A stretch of DNA of 64,000 nt, taken from NCBI RefSeq assembly GCF_905220565.1, contig NC_059405.1, positions 186,001 through 250,000 of the forward strand. The letters are read 5' to 3'. Below are positions 35,501-44,760 of the stretch, one piece after another. A program made the position numbers and the translations under genes. Positions within the stretch are counted from its first letter, which is position 1. Each line of letters opens with the position of its first letter. The stretch comes from Melitaea cinxia (lineage: Eukaryota > Arthropoda > Insecta > Lepidoptera > Nymphalidae). A model generated the notes under the pieces. That model ran no database searches. It was not told where the DNA came from and saw only the letters and a program-made list of their open reading frames with translations.

Positions 35501-38500
35501 AGCGTTATTTATTTATTATAATTATAGTTCGTAGTTGAGCTTGTTTACATGTGCGGTTGATATTGTATAATGCGGTTTCTAAAAGTCTTAAGTGACGCTT
35601 TATAGTCCATAAAATATTAAAAAATGCTTGTTTGCCGTAATAGTAAAGGAATTACTACAAACAGTTGTGGCACGCCACTGGAACACTGACGGCAATTCGA
35701 ATTTTAATATACAATTCTTTTATGTATAATTTTATATTCTGTTTTGTTTCATTCAGTAACCTACTAAATTCATATTTTTCAATTTCCTTCCAAATGTTGC
35801 CTGTAAGCAAAGCGATAGGGCGGCCTTTTGTACTTTTTCTTGTTTTGTAAAAGCTATGGCTAAATACATTTAATAAAACTAAACGAAAACGTCAATAATA
35901 GCAAATAATAGCATTTTTTTTAAAAATAAGTGTAATTGCCTGCATATTTATTCCGACGGCATACGAAACCCGTAGTATGAAATTGTATCCGTTCATCACA
36001 TTTGTGATTCTGTAGATCTTACTTAAAAATCTCATAAGATACCTACGTTTTAAACTGACACACCGACCACCGTCCAGAACTAGAGTTATTACTATATAAG
36101 CAATTATAGAGACATCGTAACGAAGTCGTTTTGTCTAAACAGTGAAGTCTGACTTGTAGTCAAAAGTTAATATGTAATTACTTATGATAAACACACAAGC
36201 ATCTGACACGTAAAGTAACTTATCGTTGATATTAGCAATTTTTTTACTTATGCTTGCGATGTTTCCTTTATTGCGAAGTTAGCACGCCGGTATTATGTAC
36301 TTCAATCGACATACTCGTATAGTGTACTTATTAAAAACGCGAAATTATTTACTGGTCTATAAACATTGCTATGTAGTAAATTTTAATAAAAGAATACAAA
36401 ATTTTAATTATCTGGTAGGTACCTAGTTTTGGTATTGGAATAACTATTCATCAAACAAAAATTTCGCAAGGTCGTGTTATTAACGCATCATATGTACCTA
36501 CTTACGTAGAAGGTAAACTTTTTGATTAAATTATTGGGATTGAACAATAAACATAGCTTAAAATAATCGCATATCCGACATTATACAAGTTCATCTTATA
36601 TATAAAATTCTCTTGTCACAATATTAGTTACAATACTCCTCCGAAACGGCTGAATAGATTTTTATGAAATTTTGTGTGCATATCGGGTAGATCTGAGAAC
36701 GGACAACATCTATTTTTCATACCCCTAAATTATAATGGGGTTAATGACATATATGGCAAAACAACTTTTGTGGGATCAGCTAGTCTTATATATAAAATTC
36801 TCATGTCACAATGTTAATTACCATACTTCTCCGAAACAGCTGTACCGATTTTTATGAAATATTGTGTGCATATCGGGTAGGTCTGAGGTCACCTAGTAAT
36901 CTATATTTGTTTCATTCCTGGTTATAATTTGTGAATCCAACAGATGCAGTTTACTTGTAGAGGTATAAGCCTTTTACTGAATGTTATACGCCTGCTGCTA
37001 AAATCTATCGATAACTTATGTGCCGATTAAACCTGTGTTTTAATATGTTCTGACATATTTTTGACGCTTTTAAGAACACCTTATATAATAGAATGCTTAA
37101 CTAATTTACAACTCATTCTACCCTACAGCGTCTTTCATCAAAGCCTGTTCAGCATCAGATCCCAACCTCAACCAATGCGTATCGTCGGTGATCACAGCCG
37201 CCGGTCCTATATTCGCCCAGGGCATCCCAGAATTGGGCGTGAAGCCCCTCGACCCTGCGGAATTGGGCAAAGTGGTGGTCAAAAATCCAGCCCTAAATGT
37301 AGTCTTCGAAGACACCGTGGTCACAGGATTGTCTGGGTTCAGGCTCAACGCCTTCAAGTAAGTAAAATAATTACTGAAAATCTAGGTAAGCAGATAGTAG
37401 ACTACATCCAAACAAATTTACATAAAAGTGAAACATCATTAATTTTAAATTTTCAAATTAAATATTGTAATTATCAATACCATAATTTCCAATTTATTAG
37501 CAAATTCTCCGGTATCTTTAAAAATGAGACTTAAAATTGAATTCTTGGCTCCGCCATGTTAGATTGCAACTGATAGTATAATTTAAAAAAAAAATGTCAA
37601 ATCCTTGAAACACTAATAGATGATAATTTTGGTAACTAAAAAAATTTCCGTACTCCAGAGTTTAATTAAATATTTAAACCGCTGAGCAATATAATGCCAT
37701 TAGCCTTTGGGTACCTATTTATTTAGTCTAGATTTTTAATTGACTTACAAATGAGGGGGTTTTCAATTCGACTGAATTTTTTTATGTGTTATTATCTCAT
37801 AAGTTTATATTGAGTGTAACAATTTTAATGATTTTTAATTAAAACCCGATTCTTGTCATGTGGTTTCATTTTTTTTTCTTTAATTTTTGAGATCTGACTA
37901 GTATCTTTTGAGTTATCCTTAACAATTGACTGTTTTATCAATTTTCTACGTCGTATTTACTTGTCGATGTAATTGAAGTCGTTTTTTTTTTATATGCGAG
38001 CAAACACAATTATAATCTTATAACCAAAGTTTTTTCTTGTAAGGATGAATGTGGAAAAGGGCAAAGCGTTGCTGGACTTCACAGCTAACATAACATTAAA
38101 GGCACATTACGAGATGGACGGAAAAGTGCTCATTCTACCCATCAAGGGTAACGGCCAGGCAAAGATCAAGATCGGTAAGTTGTCATACAATAGTGTCAAT
38201 TAATTTAATTATAAAATAAATTTAACACTTCTGCAATGGCTGTTCCCGAGGAGTTGTTGTCTGTGGTATGTTTAATATCTTTTAAAGAATGTATTGATAT
38301 TTTTTGAAGTAACTGTTTCCTCGGATGGATCTACATAGCTTCTAATTAACTAAATATAATAAAATTTACAAAAATTTGTAATATTTTTTTTTTAAATGAC
38401 GATAATCCAAGTTTCTGAAGCCTAATCGATGAAAGTATTTTTTAGTTTTTTTTTTTTTCGTGGTATCTAAAACATTTACACTTAAATCAATATCAACCAT

Positions 38501-41500
38501 CAACCTATCTGTCATGTGGTTAACTGAGATATCGTTTAAATAAAGAATTTAATAAGAAATATTTTTTTCTTAGGATGGTAATCATTCGAGATAAATAGGT
38601 CCTCCATTAATCACGTGAAGTTTTTAGCAACTTTTCGACCCGCGTCCAAGTTATATGTGGTGGTTAAATGTGTTTTTAGGCTATCCCTACCCCTATAACG
38701 TACCTATCCGTTACTTACCGTTAGTTTAATAGCAGGTGTAACTTGATTAAATTTTAGAAAATTAAACATTGTGATACAAATTTCCTGACAGAACAAGGTT
38801 ACAGAATGTTTTTTTATTTTTATCACGTTTTCAACGAAAAATAAATGCACGTGATATCTCTTTACTTCTCATTGATTAATGTTATAATGAACGACTCCTA
38901 ATGTATATGTATACAACATCCTCACTCTTAATAGAATTAAAGCCACTAACACATACAAATAAAATTAAATATAAGTATCTAATATATTGGAAATCAATAA
39001 AAGAAAAGTAAGTGTGACAGTATTCATATAATTATATTGTTCACAGCAAATCTAAACATCGTTATTAGATACACTTACAAAACAGTGGACGGTCACTGGA
39101 TCATCACCGACCACAAGGACAGCTACAAGATGGATCACGCGCAGTTCAAGTTCACAAACCTCTTTGGCGGAAATAAGGAGCTCGGTAATTTTATACTAAT
39201 TTACTACTTAGACAAATAACATTATTATATCAATTCATAATGTTTCCTATGTTTTGATGACGTTTTAAATTGATGGGCTTATAATGGTTTTGAAATCTTC
39301 TAAAAAGTATATCATTGAAATTTTGGTTTTCGGTTTCAGCTGATAGATGATAATCTAATAGAACAGAATTTTTTTTATTCCTGTGCGTGTGCATTGCCAC
39401 GTTCTGACTTTTATAACGGTCGTGGGTTCGAACACCTTTCATTACTAATCGAGAAATGTTTTACTGCCTAAACTGACGATTGTTGTAATGTATGTGTTTG
39501 AGTATATAACATATTCCTTATTAAAAAAAATACAATTCATAATTTGGCTACATGTCCAATTTTAGACAAACTTTTTCAGCTTTTTAACGCCAAACGTGGC
39601 TGCAGTAATAACGATATGCAACACGATTTTTATTATGGCAATAAATAATTTTAATAACAAGTAACAATAATAAATGTTCATGAGAATTGAACTTGAACTA
39701 TTGATCTCAAACTCCTCAATTATCTTATTGATTTTAATCTTAATTTTATGAAAACACCATAAACTCATATTAGTAACCTTACGTTAAGTTGCTACCTTCG
39801 TGTAGAGGTCACTTTATTACATAAGTTGATTGAAAGACCTTGCTCCTATTTGTGTTGAGCATAGAGATATGTTTTTTTTTTTTAAGTTTTTTTTTAACAA
39901 TGTAATTATTCAGCCCTGCCCAATTATTTTTCTTTATAAAAGGTTACATGTCGACATTTTAAAATCCGGAAACAATTAAAGTATTTAACCATTAAATAAA
40001 GACTAATATGATAACAAAATCTCATAAGTTCCCTTATAGCAAGTACATGACAAACATTTGTATTGGCCATTCAGATGTTTGCTGTGGTCTGGGTGCTTGT
40101 GCAGTCCTTGTGGGTCTCCCCACAGTGCCTCGGAGAGCACGTTAAGCCGTCGGTCCCTGTTGTTATCATGTACACCTGATAGCGATCGTTAATCATAATA
40201 TATATATATCCGCCAACCCGCCTTCTCCTACATGGGGAAAGAGGTCTATGCCCAGCTGTAGGATATTAAAGCCTGAAGCATATTTGAACAAAATATTAAG
40301 AATGAACTGAAAAACAAGCATTTTCTTAAAAGACTAGATCGGCAAACAAGGGTACGACCCACCTGATAGTAAGCGGTTACTGTAACCTATGGACGCCTGC
40401 AGCACCAGAAACATCGCAAACGCGTTGCTTTACCTCCAATCCTTCCTAGGGGCTCTCTAGGAGCCACCAGACTCTTCACACAACACTACTTGAGTGTTAT
40501 TTAGTCGTGATCTTTTCTAAGATTGAGGTACCTCCCCAGTCGGAGTACTCCAGATTTTGAACACAATATATCCTGCTGTGTCCTCAATAAAATTGTAACA
40601 ATATATACTACAAAAACATTATGTTTACATCATTTTAATGCATTACAGCTGACACAACACTCAAATTCCTAAACAACAATTGGAGTATTATCATGGAAGA
40701 AATAGCACCGCCGGCCATAGACCAGATCATATCATCCTGTGTTTTAGAAGTTAGGAAACTTTTTAGTGGAGTACCTGCAGATGAGTTACTCGGCCAGTGA
40801 ATGGTGAATTTTTAATTTGGTCGTGTTAATCTCATATACTATATTGTCTTCTACTTTATAAATGCATTTAATACTAATAATTTTGTGAAAACTGTATCAT
40901 CTAACTATACATTTATAACACTAAATTTTTATTTCAATATAATTTAATCTCGTAATTTATCGATTGCAAGACAGGATTATCGATATTTCGACATCACTAC
41001 ATCTACATAACTTTCCACATTTCAATACTAATCCATATTAAATATAATTTATTTGCGTAAAAAATAGTAAATCATCATTACAATTAGCTTACCCACGATC
41101 CTTGACTAATTAATCATAGTAAATTAGAACGCCTGTTTTAAGGGCTTCAATTGGTGAATTTGAACACAACGTTCTTATTTAATACGATTTTATTGGTCAA
41201 GAGATGTAGCTAAGATGAATAATAACTATGAGCCACAATTTTTTTTTTTTACTCCAATAATCATTACAGCTGAATTTAAGACTAACATAAGTATAAAGCG
41301 CTTTAATCAAATTTATTACCTTAAAAATTAAAGTCAGTTTCTGATATTTATAAATAATATAATATATTTTCCAGCGGCCACAATCGACCGCGTGATCGAT
41401 GAGCATTGGGAGCCGGTAGTGAGAGACATCGCGCCGACCGCTTTTGATGCCATCATCAACTCCTGCGTTAACGAGGGAAAAAAATTATTCACCGCTGTAC

Positions 41501-41526
41501 CAGCTAATGAGTTACTTTTACCTTGA
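26528..41526 (+). CDS. Takeout/JHBP-family secreted protein, two alternative 3' exons
   Basis: Gene model: coding exons 26528-26594, 37129-37357, 38044-38174, 39047-39184, then either 40649-40800 or 41375-41526. All junctions are GT-AG with compatible phases (1, 2, 1, 1). Either choice gives 238 residues, usual for the family (about 240). Residues 1-20 form a signal peptide ending GACAG; the mature start KLPSFIKAC carries the first of the paired cysteines (C29, C39) typical of hemolymph juvenile hormone binding protein and takeout. Other family marks are PELGVKPLDP, VVTGLSGFRLNAFK and the last-exon Trp and VPA(D/N)ELL. The family binds small hydrophobic ligands such as juvenile hormone in an elongated barrel and is secreted to hemolymph or other fluids. 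The ligand here cannot be read from sequence. A TATA/initiator promoter precedes it. Intron 1 is 10.5 kb and full of Helitrons, SINEs and a LINE remnant. Confidence 0.9.
27155..27345 (-). repeat. Helitron-like fragment in intron 1
   Basis: Opens CTAGCCAAGCCCCGCGCG on the plus strand and contains CCTTCCTCGGTGAATGGGCT and GATTAGCGCGTTTAAGCAAA, the complement of the repeat at 2633-2878. A short inner part (CCAGCACAAAAG) is duplicated. Confidence 0.5.
27511..27857 (-). mobile_element. Helitron-like element, family H3, complete
   Basis: The plus strand shows CTAGTTGTCGCCTAGTGGTC, the start of the GGTCGAAATTCGACC hairpin, and ends TATTAATATATAGA. On the minus strand this is TC at the 5' end, a hairpin with 7-bp stem, 12 nt and CTAG plus host T: a complete non-autonomous Helitron of 347 bp in intron 1. 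Confidence 0.7.
28130..28330. repeat. Dispersed repeat with internal duplication
   Basis: AAAACTACGCAACGG(A/G)TTTT occurs at about 28131 and 28189, with the following GATGCGG segments also repeated. Typical lepidopteran dispersed repeat, not further classified. Confidence 0.4.
28331..29097. other. Intron 1 stretch without recognised element
   Basis: AT-rich intronic sequence. No terminus, ORF or known repeat landmark was seen. Confidence 0.3.
29098..31563 (-). mobile_element. Composite Helitron-like unit carrying a tandem array
   Basis: On the minus strand it starts TCTATAATATATATAAACG at 31563 and ends with the hairpin and CTAG at 29098-29101 (plus: CTAGCTGTGCCCGCGGCTTC). At 29326-29893 lies a second Helitron-like piece (ACTGTTGCCCGCGACTACG ... 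TATATATAGAT). The remainder, 29894-31563, is a tandem array of about six 280-bp units. No transposase/helicase ORF. It resembles non-autonomous Helitrons with internal satellite-like expansion. Confidence 0.55.
29894..31563. repeat. 280-bp tandem array with two-monomer higher-order period
   Basis: The landmark CAT(C/G)(T/C)ATA...CATACAT occurs at about 29928, 30208, 30487, 30769, 31049 and 31331, so the period is 279-282 bp. Units starting at 30208 and 30769 share features such as GTCGAATTACGTTAAATCAG and TTAGAATATGACTACGC; units at 30487 and 31049 share TACCCTCTTAGGGGTCGAG and AATAGATTACGCCCTATAAG. The order is thus A-B-A-B with a 561-562 bp higher-order period. Confidence 0.85.
31568..32430. 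other. Intron 1 stretch without recognised element
   Basis: AT-rich intronic DNA including A-runs (about 31780-31800). Nothing coding. Confidence 0.3.
32435..32750 (-). repeat. Family G repeat, internally deleted
   Basis: Shows GTTTGCTCGTGGATGAAAAA at one end, AAAAAGTACTCGTCAGATCT inside and TTTTTTTTGGAAGTCAGTGA at the other end. Diverged partial copy in intron 1. Confidence 0.45.
33011..33325 (+). repeat. SINE-like repeat, family D
   Basis: CTGTGTGGTTACGGCAGTAA at the start, GAAGACGGGCAGCAGAG, CACCAACCCGTCAGCCCAGC and GGCCTATGTCCAGCAGTGGA at the end. Intron 1 of the takeout-like gene. Confidence 0.65.
33326..34480. other. Intron 1 stretch, mostly unrecognised
   Basis: AT-rich. A Helitron-type 3' end (TACGAAGTTCGCCGAGTCAG, CTAG) at about 34127-34151 is the only recognised piece. 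Confidence 0.35.
34490..35285 (+). pseudogene. Jockey/CR1-like LINE reverse-transcriptase remnant
   Basis: In shifting frames it retains SDVPQG (from the VPQG motif), YANDLQIY in place of YADD, WSRIIGLAVNHDKTQFSIIG, FDGTFILFSKTVKNLRIY, RNFCVRFFF and VLFNPSTPFYLQ, ending SSENLTLKI. These follow the C-terminal RT to ORF-end order of Jockey/CR1-type LINEs. The catalytic Asp is replaced and frameshifts are frequent, so it is dead. It lies in intron 1 in the sense orientation. Confidence 0.7.
35286..35510 (+). repeat. tRNA-derived SINE
   Basis: CCTTGGCACAGCGGTCATAG resembles an A box and GCGTGTTCGATCCCCG contains a B box (GTTCGATCC) about 45-50 nt later. The body ends CAGGGAACCGTTGGATTTGA and a TTTATT-type tail. 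It starts right where the LINE remnant ends. Confidence 0.55.
35511..36590. other. Intron 1 stretch without recognised element
   Basis: AT-rich intronic DNA. A 61-codon frame at 35665-35850 has no recognisable domain and is taken as chance. Confidence 0.3.
36594..36783 (+). mobile_element. Lep1-like Helitron, first of a head-to-tail pair
   Basis: TCTTATATATAAAATTCTC at the start, GGCAAAACAACTTTTGTGGG and ATCAGCTAG at the end. The next element begins at the very next base. Confidence 0.7.
36784..36896 (+). mobile_element. Lep1-like Helitron, second of the pair, deleted
   Basis: Starts TCTTATATATAAAATTCTC directly after the CTAG of the previous copy, and ends GTCTGAGGTCACCTAG. The hairpin region before CTAG has been deleted, so the copy is 113 bp. 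Confidence 0.65.
37129..37357 (+). CDS. Takeout-like gene, exon 2
   Basis: Acceptor CCCTACAG|CG, donor TTCAA|GTAAGT. Encodes residues 23-98 including the N-terminal cysteine pair (ACSASDPNLNQC) and the family block GIPELGVKPLDPAELGKVVV. The most diagnostic exon for the family. Confidence 0.9.
37740..38012 (+). repeat. Family G repeat, partial, next to exon 3
   Basis: Shows TTTTCAATTCGACTGAATTT, GAGATCTGACTAGTATCTTTTG, CTTGTCGATGTAATTGAAG and the GCGAGCAAACACAATT flank. It ends about 30 nt before the acceptor of exon 3, so it may provide the branch-point region. Confidence 0.55.
38044..38174 (+). CDS. Takeout-like gene, exon 3
   Basis: Acceptor TTGTAAG|G, donor ATCG|GTAAGT. Encodes MNVEKGKALLDFTANITLKA and on to LPIKGNGQAKIKI, the beta-strand core of the JHBP fold with the family motif LPIxGxGxxxI. 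Confidence 0.9.
39047..39184 (+). CDS. Takeout-like gene, exon 4
   Basis: Acceptor GTTCACAG|CA, donor CTCG|GTAATT. Encodes ANLNIVIRYTYKTVDGHWII through FKFTNLFGGNKEL; F.NLF.G(N/D)..L is a family hallmark. It ends in phase 1, so it can join either terminal exon. Confidence 0.9.
39376..39445 (+). repeat. Possible tRNA-derived SINE fragment
   Basis: GTGGGTTCGAACACC is a good B box, with a GTGCGTGTGCATTGCCACG stretch 40 nt earlier as a weak A-box candidate. Too short and diverged to be a tRNA gene. Confidence 0.3.
39450..40029. other. Intron 4 stretch without recognised element
   Basis: AT-rich intronic DNA, no exon or repeat landmark. Confidence 0.3.
40030..40275 (+). repeat. SINE-like repeat, family E
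   Basis: CAGTCCTTGTGGGTCTCCCC, CCTCGGAGAGCACGTTAAGC, CTGTTGTTATCATGTACACC, GATAGCGATCGTTAATCATA and AGAGGTCTATGCCCAGCTGT in order. Intron 4 of the takeout-like gene. Confidence 0.6.
40330..40590 (-). repeat. SINE-like repeat, family A
   Basis: The plus strand carries ATAGTAAGCGGTTACTGTAACC, CAGCACCAGAAACATCGCAA and GAGGTACCTCCCCAGTCGG, the complement of the family landmarks. It lies about 60 nt upstream of the first alternative terminal exon. Confidence 0.6.
40649..40800 (+). CDS. Takeout-like gene, alternative terminal exon 5A
   Basis: Acceptor CATTACAG|CT. Encodes 50 residues starting ADTTLKFLNNNW and ending VPADELLGQ, then TGA. It provides the C-terminal helix of the JHBP fold and the third conserved cysteine (IISSCVLEV). 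Because it contains a stop, it cannot be joined to exon 5B. Only ATTAAA at about 41036 is available as a weak poly(A) signal before the next exon. Confidence 0.85.
41375..41526 (+). CDS. Takeout-like gene, alternative terminal exon 5B
   Basis: Acceptor TTTTCCAG|CG. Encodes 50 residues from AATIDRVIDEHW to VPANELLLP, then TGA. It has the same length (152 nt) and phase as exon 5A and 23 of 50 identical residues by hand count, including W, IAP, SCV, KLF and VPA.ELL. It arose by exon duplication and stays open, which suggests selection. AATAAA follows at 41648-41653. Confidence 0.85.
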
Positions 41527-41633
41527 AACGTTTATATAATATTATATATGTAACACCCACTTTTGGCAATCATTGATTTGATTTTGATTTATAATAGATT
41601 TGATAGGTAGGTACCTAGAAAAATATTTGAGTG

Positions 41634-41675
41634 TCGATCTTTGCTTTAATAAAAAACAATTAAAGCAAAGATCGA
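41634..41675. terminator. Hairpin over the poly(A) signal of the takeout-like gene
   Basis: A perfect 17-bp inverted repeat (41634-41650 and 41659-41675, arm TCGATCTTTGCTTTAAT) with loop AAAAAACA. The hexamer AATAAA at 41648-41653 straddles stem and loop, 122 nt after the stop of exon 5B. It could modulate 3'-end processing or be a small foldback repeat. Confidence 0.6.
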
Positions 41676-42789
41676 TAATTTAAAAGCCATTACAAATTTA
41701 CACTTTAAGTACTTACCTACTAACTAGTTATTTAGGCCTGAACTAGCTGCAAAATACATTACACTAACGTAACCTATGAATGTAATTTCTAATACTTACA
41801 AAAGGTCAGCGGTTGTATATTTCTAAACAGTATTGTAATTTCCTAGCGTTAAAAAATTGAACGCAACACTTCATCCTTTTACACCATAGTTGTAAAAAAA
41901 AAAAATTAAAAGGCGGGAAACCTTTTTTTTTAGTATTTAACTATTTAAGTTATTCTCAAATGTTTAAAATAAATTATTCTTTCTTTGATTTTATGTTTAT
42001 ATAATTTTGTCTCAAAAAATAATGACCGTTTTGCCTGCATTTAAATATCTTCACCTCTCAGGAGCATAGAATTTATTTTTGCATTAAAAAATGTCGTTAT
42101 TTCGTCATAATCATCGTTTGCGGTATCTGCATTAGTTTCAAAGTTAAATGTTATTCCTTATGGTGTTGGTATTTTTAATATAACGTAATGTATGGTGTCA
42201 ATCATAAGGTATATTAACATATATTGTGAAATATGTTTTGTCCTACTACAAAAATAATGAGTGATAATGAAAATGACAAAATCTATTATAAATAGATTAC
42301 AGTCGATCTGACAAAGACGGTGACAAGAAATAACTTAAAAGTATATATCGCACATATTTTTTGTTTTAATATGTTGTTTTAACTTTTAAACTGATTAAAT
42401 TTTTTATCTTTGTATACAAACAGTTCAACTGTAAATGATAAGGCATTGTGATAATTATTTTAAGTTAGTGATTAAAAAATGTGCAATAAATGTTACATTT
42501 CATTCATTTTTTTGCATTATTTAAAAAATCTTTTTTACCATAAGCAGAATTAAATTATAATAATGTCAAATAGCACATATAAATGTGCATTGTAAAAACA
42601 TACTCAAATTTACAGTCAAGCTATTAAAGCCACGTCATTTAAAAAAAATTAGCGATTTTTTGTTAAAAGAAAAATCTTCATGTCATATTAATGAAAATAT
42701 ATTTTGCTTCTGGTCATCATTTATATTTAGAGCTTATTGTTTAAAAGCTCTATGTTTTATTAAACAAATAGTTGTGATCACGAATTCAT
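41676..42789. other. Intergenic stretch without recognised gene
   Basis: AT-rich. A 96-codon frame at 42585-42875 overlaps a Helitron-like fragment (from about 42790) and shows no domain. It is not called as a gene. Confidence 0.35.
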
Positions 42790-42936
42790 ATGCATTAATT
42801 TGCCTAGAGCCTGTATCCTTCCTCAGTAAATGGGCTTTCCAGCACAAAAGAATTTTATTTAATTTGAACCAGTAGGCCCTGAAATTAGCGCATAATAATC
42901 AAACACACTTTTCAGCTTTATAATATTAGTACAGAT
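42790..42936 (-). repeat. Helitron-like fragment
   Basis: CCTTCCTCAGTAAATGGGCT, CCAGCACAAAAG, CCTGAAATTAGCGC and CAGCTTTATAATATTAGTAC match the complement of the repeat at 2633-2878. Confidence 0.45.
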
Positions 42937-42958
42937 TAAAAAAAAACATTTGTAAATA

Positions 42959-42964
42959 TTTATT
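42959..42964 (-). terminator. Candidate poly(A) signal of the dehydrogenase gene
   Basis: TTTATT on the plus strand is AATAAA on the minus strand, about 155 nt after the stop codon of the 43117-43881 gene. Position and sequence fit; no transcript evidence. Confidence 0.4.
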
Positions 42965-43116
42965 AAATACCAAGTAAAAACCAATATAAATGCATATAAA
43001 ATGACAAAAATTACACTTAAACATTACAGATCCATAACAAAAATAAAAAATTACGGCACATCGTTTTAGAAGAACTTGATATTTCTTTATACAACAGTAT
43101 ATAAGAAATATTGTTT

Positions 43117-43881
43117 TTAGCGAGGGCACATAGCATGGCGACCTCCATCAACTGGTAGACTAGCACCAGTAATGTTACTAGCTAAGTCACTCGCCAAGAA
43201 TGCAATAGTTGCAGCCACTTCATCTGGCTTTCCTGGTCTGCCTAAAGCATGAGTTTCTTTGGTCCTCTCTAAAAATGCTGCATATTGCTCATCAGTGAGA
43301 CCTCCACGCTTCTGAAGCTCGGTCAATATTACTCCAGGGTTCACACAGTTCACTCGAACCCCTTTAGCGGCAAGCTCTAATGCCACACACCTTGTAAACT
43401 GGTCAACAGACGCCTTAGATACGTTGTAGGCCAAGACACCAGGGAAGGAACGAATACCATTCACACTGGAGACATTAACTATATTTCCTTTAGTTTTGAG
43501 CAAGTGTGGAACAGCCAACATAGTCAGATAGTAGATGGAGCGAACGTTCGTGTTCATAAGACGGTCATATTGAGCTAAGCTCGTGTTCTCGATTGTTCCA
43601 GTCTCAATAATGCCGGCATTATTGATTAATACGTCGATCTGACCATAGTGGTCGACGGTGTCTTTAACGATTTTTTCGATTTCCTTCTCTTTAGTAAGAT
43701 CAGCTTGTACGATAAACGCGGATGTTAACTTTTCGCAGTCCTTGAAAGTATTTTGCAAGTTTTTCACATTTCTTCCGGTCAAGGATAGCTTAGCGCCGAG
43801 TCGCGACAGGAACACGGCTGTTGCGGCCCCGATGCCCGAACTAGCACCGGTAACGATTACTACTTTTCCGGCGAAATTCAT
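43117..43881 (-). CDS. Short-chain dehydrogenase/reductase, FabG-like
   Basis: Complete intronless gene of 254 residues, the usual length of classical SDR enzymes. Rossmann cofactor motif TGASSGIG at 11-18, TGR at 35-37 (Arg favours NADP(H)), DL at 61-62, NNAG at 87-90, catalytic Asn111, Ser139, Tyr152 and Lys156 (YNVSK), then NPG at 181-183 and VDGG near the end. All active-site residues are present, so it should be an active NAD(P)(H)-dependent oxidoreductase of carbonyl or hydroxyl groups. Lepidopteran relatives are commonly labelled 3-oxoacyl-ACP reductase FabG-like; the substrate is not determined. No targeting signal, so probably cytosolic. The first ATG of the frame is used and the upstream 100 nt are in a TATA-containing AT-rich stretch. 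It lies tail-to-tail with the takeout-like gene. Confidence 0.92.
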   Translation of the reverse strand: MNFAGKVVIVTGASSGIGAATAVFLSRLGAKLSLTGRNVKNLQNTFKDCEKLTSAFIVQADLTKEKEIEKIVKDTVDHYGQIDVLINNAGIIETGTIENTSLAQYDRLMNTNVRSIYYLTMLAVPHLLKTKGNIVNVSSVNGIRSFPGVLAYNVSKASVDQFTRCVALELAAKGVRVNCVNPGVILTELQKRGGLTDEQYAAFLERTKETHALGRPGKPDEVAATIAFLASDLASNITGASLPVDGGRHAMCPR

Positions 43882-44264
43882 TTTTATTTCATCAATATTT
43901 CACTTATTGGGTGGGTTGACGTTTTAAATGTGCTCTACAATTAACGCTTATCAAATATAAAAATAGATAACGAATTGTTATGTAAATTTAACAACTTGTT
44001 TACTTCGTTCCAGTTAAATGAAGAAGTCAGTTTTCCTTGACTAAAACATGAAAATATTTTCATTAATACTTAATGTTGATTGGCGAATATCAATGTCATT
44101 TTAATAATGTTGGGCAATTAACCAATCGTATAGTAAGTATTTACCAACGGTATTTACTCCCTTTTGTAGAAAATAAAAACAATCAAGAATGAAACCTGTG
44201 TCAACTGTCATATGAATATGACACAATGACCCGTGCCAATGACATTTAATTCTACTTACATAAT

Positions 44265-44760
44265 GGCCGCACTCCACTAAGGGTCCGCAACGCCCGCGGC
44301 GCCCATTCTATCGTTCTACCTAAGTTCGTCGCGAGCAATCGCTCGACGTCATAGATGATGTCACTGTTTGCGACCATAAAATATAGGTGGGTCAAAGTTG
44401 GCTTTCATCAAAACGTGGCGGGCAATTAAAAAAAAAAACAACTGTCAATGTCAAATTGCGAATGTTATCTCTCATTCGTTTCTGCAAAAACGTAACGATA
44501 AATTCCTAGGAATCCATGTTGAATTAAGTTTTACTCCAATCTGTGCGAAATATTCACTCACAACCCCCACAGATGCATATTTTCACCATGTCGCTATATT
44601 GCGAGCACACAGCTGACACCCGACACTTAACAGCGACCAAATATTTGTTCCACTTATAAAATTCACCCACAACGCCCGCGGCGTTTTTTACGTTTATAGT
44701 GGAATGGCAATTTCAGCGGTCGTGATGGGCGGCGGCGTTGTGGGCCTGAGGTGGAGCGCG
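44265..44760. repeat. MITE-like element with GC-rich inverted ends
   Basis: The left end (CGCACTCCACTAAGGGTCCG, CAACGCCCGCGGCGCCCAT) and the complement of the right end (CGCGCTCCACCTCAGGCCCA, CAACGCCGCCGCCCAT) are similar over about 39 bp. A further CCACAACGCCCGCGGCG lies inside at about 44670. It sits in the region where the promoter of the tubulin-like gene is expected. Confidence 0.5.

Noticed and set aside
39410..39440. tRNA gene
   Set aside because: A good B box is present but no convincing A box, acceptor stem or anticodon arm; more likely a SINE scrap.
42585..42875. 96-codon frame as a gene
   Set aside because: AT-rich, no domain, no splice or promoter context, and its end overlaps a Helitron-like fragment.
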